DNA from: Prorocentrum cordatum
Taxonomy: Eukaryota; Sar; Dinophyceae; Prorocentrales; Prorocentraceae
Assembly: GCA_963575745.1 (NCBI GenBank)
Contig: CAUYUJ010003633.1
Span: forward strand, 1 to 64,000
Length of the DNA stretch: 64,000 nucleotides
Reading direction: 5' to 3'
This document shows positions 52,120-60,867 of the stretch, in pieces. The position numbers and the translations under genes are program-made. Each line of letters opens with the position of its first letter. The stretch's first letter is position 1. The notes beneath the pieces were generated by a model that did no database searches, had not been told where the DNA came from, and saw only the letters and a list, made by a program, of their open reading frames with translations.

Positions 52120-52752
52120 GTTATGCATGGCATGCGATCCTTCATGTTTTCCAACCAAAAGCTGGCGAAGATCTTACAAGAGCAGGAGCGAGTGTCGGCG
52201 GCTCAAAGATACAGTCGAGGACGAGGGTGGGCCTCTCGTCGATTGTCGTGTGCCACCGTTGCTACAGTTTTTGCTCGAGCGATTTCTTTCTGGCCACGAG
52301 CTTTTCAAAACTCCCTATCCTCTGAAGCTACTGCGATGACTGCTGCGATGGATGCTCAAGCTTCCGATCCTCTTAAGCTCTTGGTCACCCTCAACGAACT
52401 TCCGATCGGCTTCAAGACAGGCTGTAAACTTACGCTACCGTTCCCGATGCCTGAGATCTCGGTGCACATCGCAGGCAAAGCCGCGCAGGTGCTGCCCGTG
52501 AATCCCCCGACTGTGTGTTTCGACGTAATGTTGGAGATCAGGGGGCCGCCGATCAAGCGTCCAGCTGACGAGGAGCAGCAGAAGTCTTACCAGTGGCTCG
52601 ACCTGTCCAACACGGCGCCCGGAGAGCCCGTCGAGTTCGGGGGAGAACGTGAGACCCAAACGACTCCCACGCTGCCGCCGCGGCCGCGGAAGCGGCGGCG
52701 GAAACCGACGGCTGAGGCCGACGCGCACAGTTCGCAGCCCGTCCTGCGTTAG
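52120..52752 (+). CDS. Hypothetical protein with a C-terminal basic nuclear localisation-like tail
   Basis: Frame open from 52054. In-frame ATGs are at 52120 and 52336 (MTAAMDAQASDPLKLLVTLN). The more convincing part is after 52336: ELPIGFKTGCKLTLPFPMPE, SVHIAGKAAQVLPVNPPTVC, FDVMLEIRGPPIKRPADEEQ. It ends with PPRPRKRRRKPTAEADAHSS, a clear nuclear localisation signal candidate, and TAG 52752. 52050-52330 may be a 5' exon or UTR. No family recognised. It is followed at once by a CTC microsatellite. Confidence 0.5.
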   Translation, partial: VMHGMRSFMFSNQKLAKILQEQERVSAAQRYSRGRGWASRRLSCATVATVFARAISFWPRAFQNSLSSEATAMTAAMDAQASDPLKLLVTLNELPIGFKTGCKLTLPFPMPEISVHIAGKAAQVLPVNPPTVCFDVMLEIRGPPIKRPADEEQQKSYQWLDLSNTAPGEPVEFGGERETQTTPTLPPRPRKRRRKPTAEADAHSSQPVLR

Positions 52753-52764
52753 GACAGCTGCAGT

Positions 52765-53180
52765 TCCTTCCTCCTCGTTCCTGTTCCTCCTCCTCCTCCT
52801 CTTCCTCCTCCTCCTGCTGCTGCTGCTCCTCCTGCTGCTCCTCCTCCTCCTCCTGCTGCTGCTGCTGCTTCTCCTTCTGTTGCTGCTGCTGCTCCTCCTC
52901 CTCCTCCTCCTTCTGCTCCTCCTCCTCCTCCTCCTTCTCCTCCTCCTCCTCCTCACTCCTTCCCCCTCTTCCTCCTCCTCACTCTCTCCTCCTCCTCCTT
53001 CTCCTCCTCCTTCTCCCCCTCCTCCTCCCCCTCCTATTCCTCCTTTTCCTAGCTTCTCCTCCTCCTCCTTCTGCTTCTCCTTCTCCTCCTCCTCCTCTTC
53101 CTCCTATTCCTCCTCTTCCTCCTCTTACTCCTGGGACCTCTGCTGCTCCCCCTGCTCCTCCTGCTGCTGCAGCACCGAAG
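52765..53180. repeat. CTC/CTG microsatellite
   Basis: About 400 bp of CTCCTCCTG-type trinucleotide repeats with interruptions. The + strand frame gives poly-Leu and the - strand poly-Arg/Ser; neither is a gene. Confidence 0.9.
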
Positions 53181-53455
53181 TGATGAGGCTATTATCGCTG
53201 GGGGAGCGGTGCGCGACAGGGGTTGAGAGGGCTTGGGGTAGAGAGGGGTGGCCCCTTCAAGTGGCGCTTCATCGCCGCCGGCGCCGCGGTCTGCGGCGGC
53301 CCGCCACAGACCGCGGGGCCGACGGGGCCCCGGGAGGAGGGAGGGGCGCACGAGGGAGGAATTCTGAGCGCCCCCCAGGGTGCGCTCAGAATTCCTCCGG
53401 AGGGGGGCTTGGGGTAGAGAAGCGCTGGCCGTTTCAGACCGTTGCTGCGCTTGCG
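53181..53455. repeat. Dispersed repeat with two perfect hairpins
   Basis: Two copies of the GGGTAGAGAGGGGTGG/GGGTAGAGAAGCGCTGG element flank two inverted repeats: CCGCGGTCTG/CAGACCGCGG (53284-53293, 53307-53316) and GGAGGAATTCTGAGCGC/GCGCTCAGAATTCCTCC (53355-53371, 53382-53398), both perfect. No gene. Confidence 0.8.
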
Positions 53456-53600
53456 ATGGCCACCCGGGCCCTGACGTGCTGGGAATACATTAACCTTGGC
53501 CACCCAGATGACCTTCACCGAATTGATATGGCAATCAACTTCTCACACTGGTTGCACTGTGAGCTTCGACTGCTACATGGGCAGTCTTCCTGCAGCTTCT
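53437..53600 (+). pseudogene. Partial copy of the 55033 gene
   Basis: GACCGTTGCTGCGCTTGCGA then MATRALTCWEYINLG and INFSH..LHCELRLLHGQ. It is homologous to 55012-55250 but has internal deletions (for example the AACGCCATGGCG...CAGTCCAAC segment), so the frame does not correspond along its length. It then runs into a TGGGGTTGCCCCGAG element (about 53618). Confidence 0.75.
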
Positions 53601-54948
53601 CCTTCCTCGCGCTCCTGGGGTTGCCCCGAGTTGCGCTGCCCCCCCCCCCGCCCCGCGCTTCCGGAGTTGCCCCGACCTTGATTAATCAGAAAGGAATGTG
53701 GCCACTGGTGAGGCAACACCATAGGCTGATTAGGCGGCACTCGTGACACAGCTACGTACTTGTGCTGATTAGGGCTAGCGCAGGCTCACTCTTTGAATAC
53801 ACGGGCGACGAGTGAGTGACTGGGTGGTTGGCCCAGGCCCATTCTTTGAACCCACGGGTGACGAGTGAGTGACTGAGTGGATGGCGCCCAGCCTCACTCT
53901 TTGAATACGTGGACGACGACGACGACGACGGCGACGAAGACGACAAAGCCCGACGACGACGACAACGACGACGACGACCACGGCGACGACGACAGCGAGG
54001 CTGGCCGGTGGCGGAAGTGACGGTTCTGGGACGCCTTTAACCCGTGTTCTTCGAGTGCCTAGGGGGCCGCATGTGCAGTACCGCGTGTACTTACGCACGC
54101 TTGAGGAACTGGCCAACTCCTTAGCGGAGACGGGTGACTGTCCCTCACTACTGTCATCAGGCCAGCCTGGACGACGACGCCACGGGCCGCAATTCCGACG
54201 CTGAATTGAGCGCTGCAATGCCTGAGCTGCCCGAGTCATTCGAGTTGATGGCGCGAAAATCGAAAAATGGTTGCAAACGGATGTCCGCCTGCGCGCGCAC
54301 TTGCCAGGATGTGCGCCCTCACTGAATCCTTCCCGCATTTATTTACATTTGTTTGAACATTTCTTTGCGGCCGACTGCTATGGTCCTTCTTCGCCCTCGC
54401 CCCTCCTCTCTCTCCCCCCCCCCCCCCAATCACTCAGCATTTATCCAGTGGCCGTCGGCCCATCCCGCCACCGTGCGTGGGTGGTGGGTCGGAGGCCTCA
54501 TGGATGCTGGCACTTCTGAGAGCCTCTTGGGCGCCTTTCGGAGCTTCATGGGACCTCAGGGAGCCTCTTGATGCCAGCGCGATCCAACATAGGAATTGAA
54601 TCCCCTAGAAACGCAGCGTTTAACAGTAAAACTAAGCTAAAGCTAAACTAAAGCTAAGCTAAAGCTAAGATGGCGCTAACCTAAACTAAAATAAAGCTAA
54701 GCTAAAGCTGAGTTTAAACGAAATTAAAGCTAAGCTCAAACTAAAAGCTACAGCTAAAGCTAACGCTAAAACTAATGCTGAAACTAAATCAAAAACTAAC
54801 GCACCCAGGGAAGCGGGGGGAACACTGCCCAGCCGCGCGGGTGGGCGGGGAGAGGGAGGAGAAAGCTGGTGGGTGGGGAGAGGGGGAGGAGGGGCAGGAT
54901 GCGCGGCAACAAACTACAACATGTCTAAATGCCAAATGCCCGTTCCTT
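53601..54948. repeat. Intergenic: GAGTGAGTGACTG repeats, GACGAC tract and AGCTAA satellite
   Basis: No gene. 53618 and 53663 carry palindrome elements. 53776-53920 is an imperfect tandem of about 60 bp (CTCACTCTTTGAATACACGG). 53910-54000 is a GAC microsatellite. 54440-54800 duplicates 50169-50548, including the AGCTAA array. Confidence 0.7.
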
Positions 54949-54972
54949 CCATAGCCATTTTTGGCCCCCGAG
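54949..54972 (+). promoter_or_regulatory. Relic DinoSL upstream of the 55033 gene
   Basis: CCATAGCCATTTTTGGC matches the DinoSL centre (one substitution, one inserted T), then CCCCCGAG where the leader has TCAAG. It is the best central match in the window. It lies 61 bp before ATG 55033. Confidence 0.75.
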
Positions 54973-55032
54973 CCAGCAGCAATTGAACGGCCAACCTGGG
55001 GCGCTTCTCTTCAGACCGTTGCTGCGCTTGCG

Positions 55033-55485
55033 ATGGCCACCCCGACCCTGACGTGCTGGGAATGCAATAACCTCGGCCTTCGCCACGCAGATGACCGTCG
55101 TAGACATCATCGGGGCATCCTGTGGGTCGACAGCCGCTCCACCTTAGTGATATGGCAATCAACTTCTCACACAACGCCATGGCGCGGGGAAGTGAATTTC
55201 AGTCCAACTGGTTGCACGGTGAGCTTCGACTGCTACATGGGCAGCCACCGACGCCCCAACAACACCCCTTACCTGAAGTCGACCGTGCTGTGGAGCACGG
55301 TGACGGGCGACTACGTCGGCCACGACTACATGGGTAGGGCGATCCGCATGGTCCCCATGAGCAGGTTCACGCACGTTCAAGGACAAGACAACGATGGCGC
55401 GGGCGCGTATGTCCACACGCAAACGTGGGACAACGGGCAGTGGCGCGACGTCGATGACGCGTGGCACCCCGTCCCAGCGGGCTAG
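55033..55485 (+). CDS. Hypothetical Trp-rich small protein (150 aa)
   Basis: ATG 55033 (MATPTLTCWECNNLGLRHAD) to TAG 55485. Reads VDSRSTLVIWQSTSHTTPWR, GEVNFSPTGCTVSFDCYMGS, NNTPYLKSTVLWSTVTGDYV, GHDYMGRAIRMVPMSRFTHV and AYVHTQTWDNGQWRDVDDAW: a beta-rich protein with many Trp, Tyr and Thr residues. There is one CxxC at the start and no signal peptide. No family recognised. A relic DinoSL (54949-54972) in the 5' region and the lack of introns suggest a retrogene. A partial copy is at 53437-53600. Confidence 0.55.
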   Translation: MATPTLTCWECNNLGLRHADDRRRHHRGILWVDSRSTLVIWQSTSHTTPWRGEVNFSPTGCTVSFDCYMGSHRRPNNTPYLKSTVLWSTVTGDYVGHDYMGRAIRMVPMSRFTHVQGQDNDGAGAYVHTQTWDNGQWRDVDDAWHPVPAG

Positions 55486-56089
55486 CGGTCATCCTCCTTG
55501 CTCCCATTTCCCTCCTCCTCTCCCTTCTTCCCCCCCTGGATTGAATCGGGCGCCTGCTTGTATAGCCTAATCGGGCGCCTGCTTGTATAGCCTAGTCGCC
55601 TAGACAATCCTCCACCACGGGGGCGACTGTACACATCCCCCAGCGTGCGAGCATGCAAAAAACTCTTAGAAGCGCTTTTGATGGCCGCCCATGTTCATGT
55701 TCACGGTAACTCACGGTATTTCACGGTAACTCACAGTAACTCACGCTAGCGGGGGAGGGGGCGAGGAGGGGGAGGGGCGCGCCCTCCTCGCCGAGGAGGA
55801 GAGCGATTCGAAGGGGGATGGGGGAGGAGGAGGAGGAGGAGGGAGGAGGAGGGAGCAGAGAGTAGGGAGCAGGGAAGAGGAGGACCCCCCGCCTCACGTT
55901 CCTGGGTCAAGCCTTGCGCCCGTTTCGGCACACCCCTCACACGTTGCGTGGCCCCATAGCATAGGGAGCTCCACCTAGAGCCCCAATGACTCAATTCGCA
56001 CGGGGACCCCCGCCCATTCTGGCACGCCCCTCGCACGTTTCGACGCCCCATAGGATCGCATATCCTCCTCGTCCCCTCGTCGACCTCCT
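55486..56089. other. Intergenic with short tandem repeats
   Basis: No gene. 55543-55600 repeats GCGCCTGCTTGTATAGCCTA. 55690-55750 repeats TCACGGTAACTCACAG. 55820-55870 is GGA-rich. 55900-56060 holds an imperfect pair (GCACACCCCTCACACGTTGC / GCACGCCCCTCGCACGTTTC). Confidence 0.6.
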
Positions 56090-56109
56090 CTGTAGCCGAT
56101 TTGGCTCAG
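56090..56109 (+). promoter_or_regulatory. Relic DinoSL upstream of the 56130 gene
   Basis: CTGTAGCCGATTTGGCTCAG, 16 of 20 positions identical to the DinoSL 3' part, 20 bp before ATG 56130. Confidence 0.7.
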
Positions 56110-56129
56110 ACTGGCAGGGCGGCACCTGC

Positions 56130-56399
56130 ATGCTGCATCCGAGACTCGAACCGCGGCCGAAGAAGCGACCAGCCAATTCAGCGAGACATTCGGCCTCCAA
56201 TACCTGGGGGCCGGGGCAGGGAGAAGCGCCAGCGACCTTCGACGACTCCGACAACGATTGGGGCATGCTGCATCCGAGACTCGAACCGCGGCCGAAGAAG
56301 CGGCCAGCCGATTCAGCGAGACATTCGGCCTCCAATACCTGGGGGCCGGGGCAGGGAGAAGCGCCAGCGACCTTCGACGACTCCGACGACGATTGGGGC
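56130..56399 (+). repeat. 135-bp coding tandem duplication
   Basis: Two 135-bp units at 56130-56264 and 56265-56399 with only a few substitutions, duplicating the N-terminal 45 residues of the protein, including its start codon. Confidence 0.95.
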
Positions 56400-57563
56400 G
56401 AGTGGAGCTCGGCAGGCAAGCCGCGCGTGAGGAGCCCGGCACCGAAGGACCGCACGCCGCCCATTCATCGGGCGGAGTCGGGTCGTGCGCCCCGCGCGCC
56501 GCCCGCGGGCTCAAGACGTGCACCCCGCACGCCGCCCGATCATCGCGAGGGCTCAGGTGGCGCGCCTGACCCGTCCATCGCGAGGGCGATAGACGACTTG
56601 GCGACGGCTCTGCGCGTTTTTCACGAGGGCTTGGCGGCTGCGGCACCTCCGGGCAGCTCGGCGGCCGCAGCTGTGACAGTCGCTGCTCCTGCAGGAGACG
56701 CTGCTGCTGCGGGCTGGCGCGATGGCTCGGCGGTTGCTGCTGCAGCAGACGCTGCTGCTGAGGGCAGGCGCGACAGCCATCGCGGCCCACGGCCGCGCCC
56801 CCGGGCCATGAACGAGGAGCCCGAGCCGCAGCAGGGGCAGCCCGGAGGAGCTGCGGCAGGAGACGAGGGCAAGCGCGGGGCCTCGGCGGTTGCCCCAGCA
56901 AGAGACGCTGATGCTGAGGGCGGGCGCGGAGGCTCAGCAATTGCAGATGCCGGAAACACCGCGCAGGATTTTGGGCAGGCGGTTGCTGCTGCAGGAGACG
57001 ATGCCGCTCGGGGCGAGCTCGGGGGCTCGGCGGCCGCGGGGGCGCGGGGCGCTGCCTCCGGCGGCTCGAACGGCTCCAGAGAAGCGCCTCCGGGGCTGCT
57101 GCGACGGCTCCGGGAGTTGCAACGGCAACGCATGCGGAACCTAGAGAACGCGGAAACCAAACTTCTTGGTCAACGACGACGACTCCCTGAGCGGCGCATT
57201 GTCGGCAACACGTACTACCATGACTTCTCCGACTGTAACCCGCCGCCTGGGGACGTAGAGTGCATCGTTCAATGGCCGAAGATTCGAGGTCGGGATCCTA
57301 CGCGGGATGTTGGGTCAGAACGCTGCGACCCCAGGTATTACGCCAACACTTACGACGACGACGCCGAGGATGTCGCAATGCCGCATTGCGACGAATCTGC
57401 CGCAGCGCCACCGCCGAATCGGACTACGACAGGTTCAACGCTCTCGGACTACGACAGGTTCAACGAGATCGGGGTAAGTGCGGCCCAACTTTTCGAACGC
57501 GGAGAAGTCGACCCCAACAAGATCCAGCCTCGTGAGGGGCCGCTCCGCATGATGCCGCCATAG
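56130..57563 (+). CDS. Hypothetical protein with duplicated 45-residue N terminus and acidic C terminus (477 aa)
   Basis: I choose ATG 56130 because a relic DinoSL lies 20 bp upstream; the frame is open from 55986. Residues 1-45 and 46-90 are almost identical repeats (135-bp units at 56130-56264 and 56265-56399) beginning MLHPRLEPRPKKRPA and ending FDDSDxDWG. A Pro/Arg/Ala-rich region with AAAGDAAAEG-like repeats follows. The C-terminal about 150 residues look folded: LRRLRELQRQRMRNLENAET, VGNTYYHDFSDCNPPPGDVE, CIVQWPKIRGRDPTRD and YDRFNEIGVSAAQLFERGEV. Ends TAG 57563. No family recognised. Confidence 0.6.
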   Translation: MLHPRLEPRPKKRPANSARHSASNTWGPGQGEAPATFDDSDNDWGMLHPRLEPRPKKRPADSARHSASNTWGPGQGEAPATFDDSDDDWGEWSSAGKPRVRSPAPKDRTPPIHRAESGRAPRAPPAGSRRAPRTPPDHREGSGGAPDPSIARAIDDLATALRVFHEGLAAAAPPGSSAAAAVTVAAPAGDAAAAGWRDGSAVAAAADAAAEGRRDSHRGPRPRPRAMNEEPEPQQGQPGGAAAGDEGKRGASAVAPARDADAEGGRGGSAIADAGNTAQDFGQAVAAAGDDAARGELGGSAAAGARGAASGGSNGSREAPPGLLRRLRELQRQRMRNLENAETKLLGQRRRLPERRIVGNTYYHDFSDCNPPPGDVECIVQWPKIRGRDPTRDVGSERCDPRYYANTYDDDAEDVAMPHCDESAAAPPPNRTTTGSTLSDYDRFNEIGVSAAQLFERGEVDPNKIQPREGPLRMMPP

Positions 57564-58420
57564 TGTTTCTGGCATTTCGCTCGGCTCTACTCTTACATAC
57601 CTCCCGTGCCTGCTGAAGAAGATTCTGGGGCCTGAGGAATGCGAGTGCATCCTCCTAGCCCCTGCGCCTCCCCATCCTCTTCTCTTCCTTGTCCTCCCCC
57701 CCCTCCACCTCCTCATCCTCTCCCCCTCCTGCATTCTCGTCGCGCTGGTGATTGGAGACACCGGCTTGCAAAGAGCGTATAGGTCGGTGGCCGGGGTTGC
57801 CCCGCGATCGGCTGTGTCGGCCCAGTCTTTCAGTGACCTCAGCTAAGCTGCGGGCATCGTCTGGTCTGCCCTGAAATCGGCTTCGGCGGCTCTTGCTAAT
57901 CTACTTCCCCCCTCCTCGACTTCCATGCATCAGCAATTGGGGCGAGGAAGGAGGAGGTCGGAGAGGAAGGGGCGGTCGGAGAGGACTGGAGGAGAAGGAT
58001 AGGTCGGAGAGAATGGAGGAGGCCAGATTGAGCAAGCGCAGCACATCGCGGAGTCTGGCTCGCTGGCGCGCGCCCTCGGCGCGGCAAGAAGTGCGAACAT
58101 GTCATTGCCCCCCATATACTCTTCAATCTCTCATGCCCCATGCCATCCCCCTTAATATTCAGCCCAGCTCAGCTCGCGCCTCCTGGATTCCCGATCTTCG
58201 TCTCGCTGCTAGATCTCCCCAGGCCCTCGAGCGGAACGAGCCTCCGCGATCTCGTTGGCGCCGCCGCCGATGAAGCGGCCTCCTGGCGGGCCATCAGATT
58301 TTTCATCTCGAGAACGCTCTTGTTGATCTCAGTGCAGACCTTCTTGAGCTCGTCAGCGACGGGCGCGCCCTCCTAACAATTGTGGCCCCGTGGCGCCTCC
58401 AAGAAGGCCCCGAAGCGCCT
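57564..58420. other. Intergenic: 3' region repeat and flank of the SNTX-like tandem duplication
   Basis: 57729-57919 is nearly identical to 3986-4176. 57927-58145 is the first of three copies of a flank block (others at 60083-60267 and 60272-60490) with GCAGCACATCGCGGAGTCTG and CATGTCATTGCCCCCCATAT. On the - strand, 58180-58375 encodes a helical stretch, and the same stretch is found in the second copy (see 60498-60788). No clear gene on the + strand. Confidence 0.65.
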
Positions 58421-58441
58421 CCGTAACAGTTGTGGTTCAAG
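58421..58441 (+). promoter_or_regulatory. Relic DinoSL upstream of SNTX-like copy 1
   Basis: CCGTAACAGTTGTGGTTCAA plus G: 16 of 21 positions match the DinoSL, with both ends (CCGTA and TCAAG) exact. It lies 79 bp before ATG 58520. The same site precedes copy 2. Confidence 0.6.
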
Positions 58442-58519
58442 CTGCAGGTTCACCAACCCATTCCATATCTTTTACAAGCGCATTCCATATCCAGTGTCGC
58501 ATTAGGTCTGATTCCCCAG

Positions 58520-59887
58520 ATGGTCGCTGCGAGTGAATTGGCCAACGATGCCGCAGAGAACGTGATCACTAAGTCGACTCGTGGGGAGCAGGTTGAAATT
58601 GGCCAGCTTTACAACGCCCGCACTGGCGGGATCATCCCAGGCATCTCCCTTTGGCGCCTCGACGACATCAAAGCGGGGCAGGAGGTCGTTTCATGGCCAG
58701 ACACGACCTTCGACGTCACCACCAGCCTGAAGGACCTCCGGAAGCACCACAACCTCGACGCCGAAGGCTCCGTGGAGATCGACTTCGGCATCTGCGCGCT
58801 CAGCGGGTCCGCCCAGTACCTGAGAAACACGCAGCACCACGAGCACGAAGCCCGCGTGGACGTGTCCTGCGCCGTTGTCAAGCATAGAAGGTACATGCCA
58901 ATGGAGCTCTTGAACAACATGAAATTTCCAAGTTTCTTCGACGACGCTCGCGTTGCGCATGTTGTCGCGGAGGTTTACGAGGGGGGGACGGGCAACATCA
59001 CCTTCATTAAAAAGTGTAGCTCTAAGGAGGATCAGACCCGGATTTCTGGCGCACTGGCTGGAAAACTCAAGGCTTTCATACCCATTTCGGGCAAGCTGAG
59101 CATGGATTGGGAGGAGGGCGAGGAAGAAGACTTCGAGGGCACCGATATCAGTGTCCGCGGCACCATCACGGAAACCGTCGGCACCATCGAGGACGCGGCT
59201 CGGGTCGGCAAGGAGTTGCCCACAAGGTTGAGTGATCTGAACAATTCGCTCAAGATGGTGCTCCTCCCCCTGTCCTTCGTCGACTCCGAGGCCCGCCGCG
59301 TCGTGACGCGGCTCGACGCGCGCACCATGGAGGACGTATCTGCTGTTCTGAAGACTGCGGAGGGCGTTCACTTGTCTGCTGAGTCCTTGTGCGTCGCAGT
59401 GAATGCGTTCCCATGTGTAGAGACCTAGCGCAGAAACTTCGCCACCGCCTTTAATTCCTGCATCATTACCTTCCGCACTGCCGTGCGTAACTTGGTGCCG
59501 AAGCTCAGGGACGGGGATAGCAGCACCACCGACAAGGACACCCTTGAGCTCCAGCACGCCGTGGATCGCATGACGCGCCAGACGAAGCTTGCCATTAAGT
59601 ACGTGGAGCTGAAGAATCAGGAGACCGCTGTGCTGAATTCCAATGTCAATTTCCTGTTGGAGACCGGCTTTGCCAACTACATGGGCCCCGTGGCCAAGGT
59701 CCAGCCCGCCATCGGCAGCAGCAAGCCGCGCATCTTGCTCTCCCTGGCCGGAAAAGACATCAACAACCCGTGCCACAAATTGGAGACATCGTTGACATGC
59801 GACGCCGTCGCCGTCGACGGCGATTCGGAGGAGGAGGAGGAAGAGTGGTTCCATCGGAGCTCCACTGCGTCTCTGCTGCAGAAATAG
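58520..59887 (+). pseudogene. SNTX-like gene copy 1, interrupted and truncated
   Basis: N-terminal homologue of the gene at 60868 (about 95% alike by eye), with the SNTX domain pattern found in stonefish stonustoxin and in many non-toxic animal proteins: GQLYNARTGGIIPGISLW, then ISVRGTITETVGTIEDAARV and GKELPTRLSDLNN. The frame has a TAG at 59426-59428 where copy 2 has CAG, then continues in the same frame to a TAG at 59885-59887. There, sequence similarity to copy 2 ends (LLQK-stop versus LLQK continuing), so the FN3, GTPase and Cys/His parts are missing. It is a damaged partial duplicate unless the TAG is a sequencing error. Nothing indicates a toxin role in this organism. Confidence 0.75.
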
Positions 59888-60768
59888 CCTCAGCCCCCCT
59901 CCTCCCCTTCCAATTCCACTCCGCCCCTCCCCCCTCCTCCTACCTCCCACTCCCCCCCCTCCCTCCTCCCTCTTCGTGTTCTGCAGCTGCCGCGTGCAAA
60001 TCCTGAAGATCAGGTTTGCGAGCGCGATTTCGGCCGCGTGCAGCAGCACTGCGCCACGTCGCTTATACGAACATCTGCGCATCGCATCAGCAGTTGGAGC
60101 GAGGAAGGGGCGGTCGGAGAGGAGAAGGATAGGTCGGAGAGAGAATGGAGGAGGTCAGATTGAGCAAGCCCAGCACATCGCGGAGTCTGGCTCGCTGGCG
60201 CGCGCCCTCGGCGCGGCAAGAAGTGCGAACATGTCATTGCCCCCCATATACTCTTCAATCTCTCATGCCCCATCATCAGCAATTGGAGCGAGGAAGGAGG
60301 AGGTCGGAGAGGAAGGGGCGGTCGGAGAGGACTGGAGGAGAAGGATAGGTCGGAGAGAATGGAGGAGATCAGATTGAGCAAGCGCAGCACATCGCGGAGT
60401 CTGGCTCGCTGGCGCGCGCCCTCGGCGCGGCAAGAAGTGCGAACATGTCATTGCCCCCCATGTACTCTTCAATCTCTCATGCCCCATGCCATCCCCCTTA
60501 ATATTCAGCCCAGCTCAGCTCGCGCCTCCTGGATTCCCGATCTTCGTTCGTCTCGCTGCTAGATCTCCCCGGGCCCTCGAGCGGAACGAGCCTCCGCGAT
60601 CTCGTTGGCGCCGCCGCCGATGAAACGGCCTCCTGGCGGGCCATCAGATTTTTCATCTCGAGAACGCTCTTGTTGATCTCAGTGCAGACCTTCTTGAGCT
60701 CGTCAGCGACGGGCGCACCCTCAACAATTGTGGCCCCGTGGCGCCTCCAAGAAGGCCCCGAAGCGCCT
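59888..60768. other. Junction of the tandem duplication and repeated flank
   Basis: 59888-60080 is unique pyrimidine-rich DNA after the break in copy 1. 60083-60267 and 60272-60490 are two copies of the flank block. 60498-60788 repeats the segment at 58150-58440. No + strand gene. Confidence 0.65.
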
Positions 60769-60788
60769 CCGTAACAGTTGTGGTTCAA
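60498..60788 (-). other. Possible antisense exon-like segment
   Basis: Minus-strand frame with VADELKKVCTEINKSVLEMK, NLMARQEAV and SSSETNEDRESRRRELSWAE: a plausible coiled coil. The same segment lies before copy 1 (58150-58440), where a 2-base difference breaks the frame. It may be a real divergent exon, an inverted fragment of a related coiled coil, or chance. It overlaps the relic DinoSL-like site on the other strand. Confidence 0.3.
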
Positions 60789-60789
60789 G
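60769..60789 (+). promoter_or_regulatory. Relic DinoSL upstream of SNTX-like copy 2
   Basis: Same degenerate spliced-leader-like site as at 58421-58441, at the equivalent place, 79 bp before ATG 60868. Confidence 0.6.
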
Positions 60790-60867
60790 CTGCAGGTTCA
60801 CCAACCCATTCCATATCTTTTACAAGCGCATTCCATATCCAGTGTCGCATTAGGTCTGATTCCCCAG

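Noticed and set aside
52649-53746. 365-aa poly-Leu protein
   Set aside because: Translation of a CTC/CTG microsatellite that happens to have no stop codons.
59426-59428. TAG read as glutamine (alternative genetic code)
   Set aside because: Copy 2 has CAG here and the methyltransferase also has an in-frame TAG, but many genes in the window end with TAG (31243, 38878, 42081, 52752, 55485, 57563), so reassignment is unlikely; point mutations fit better.
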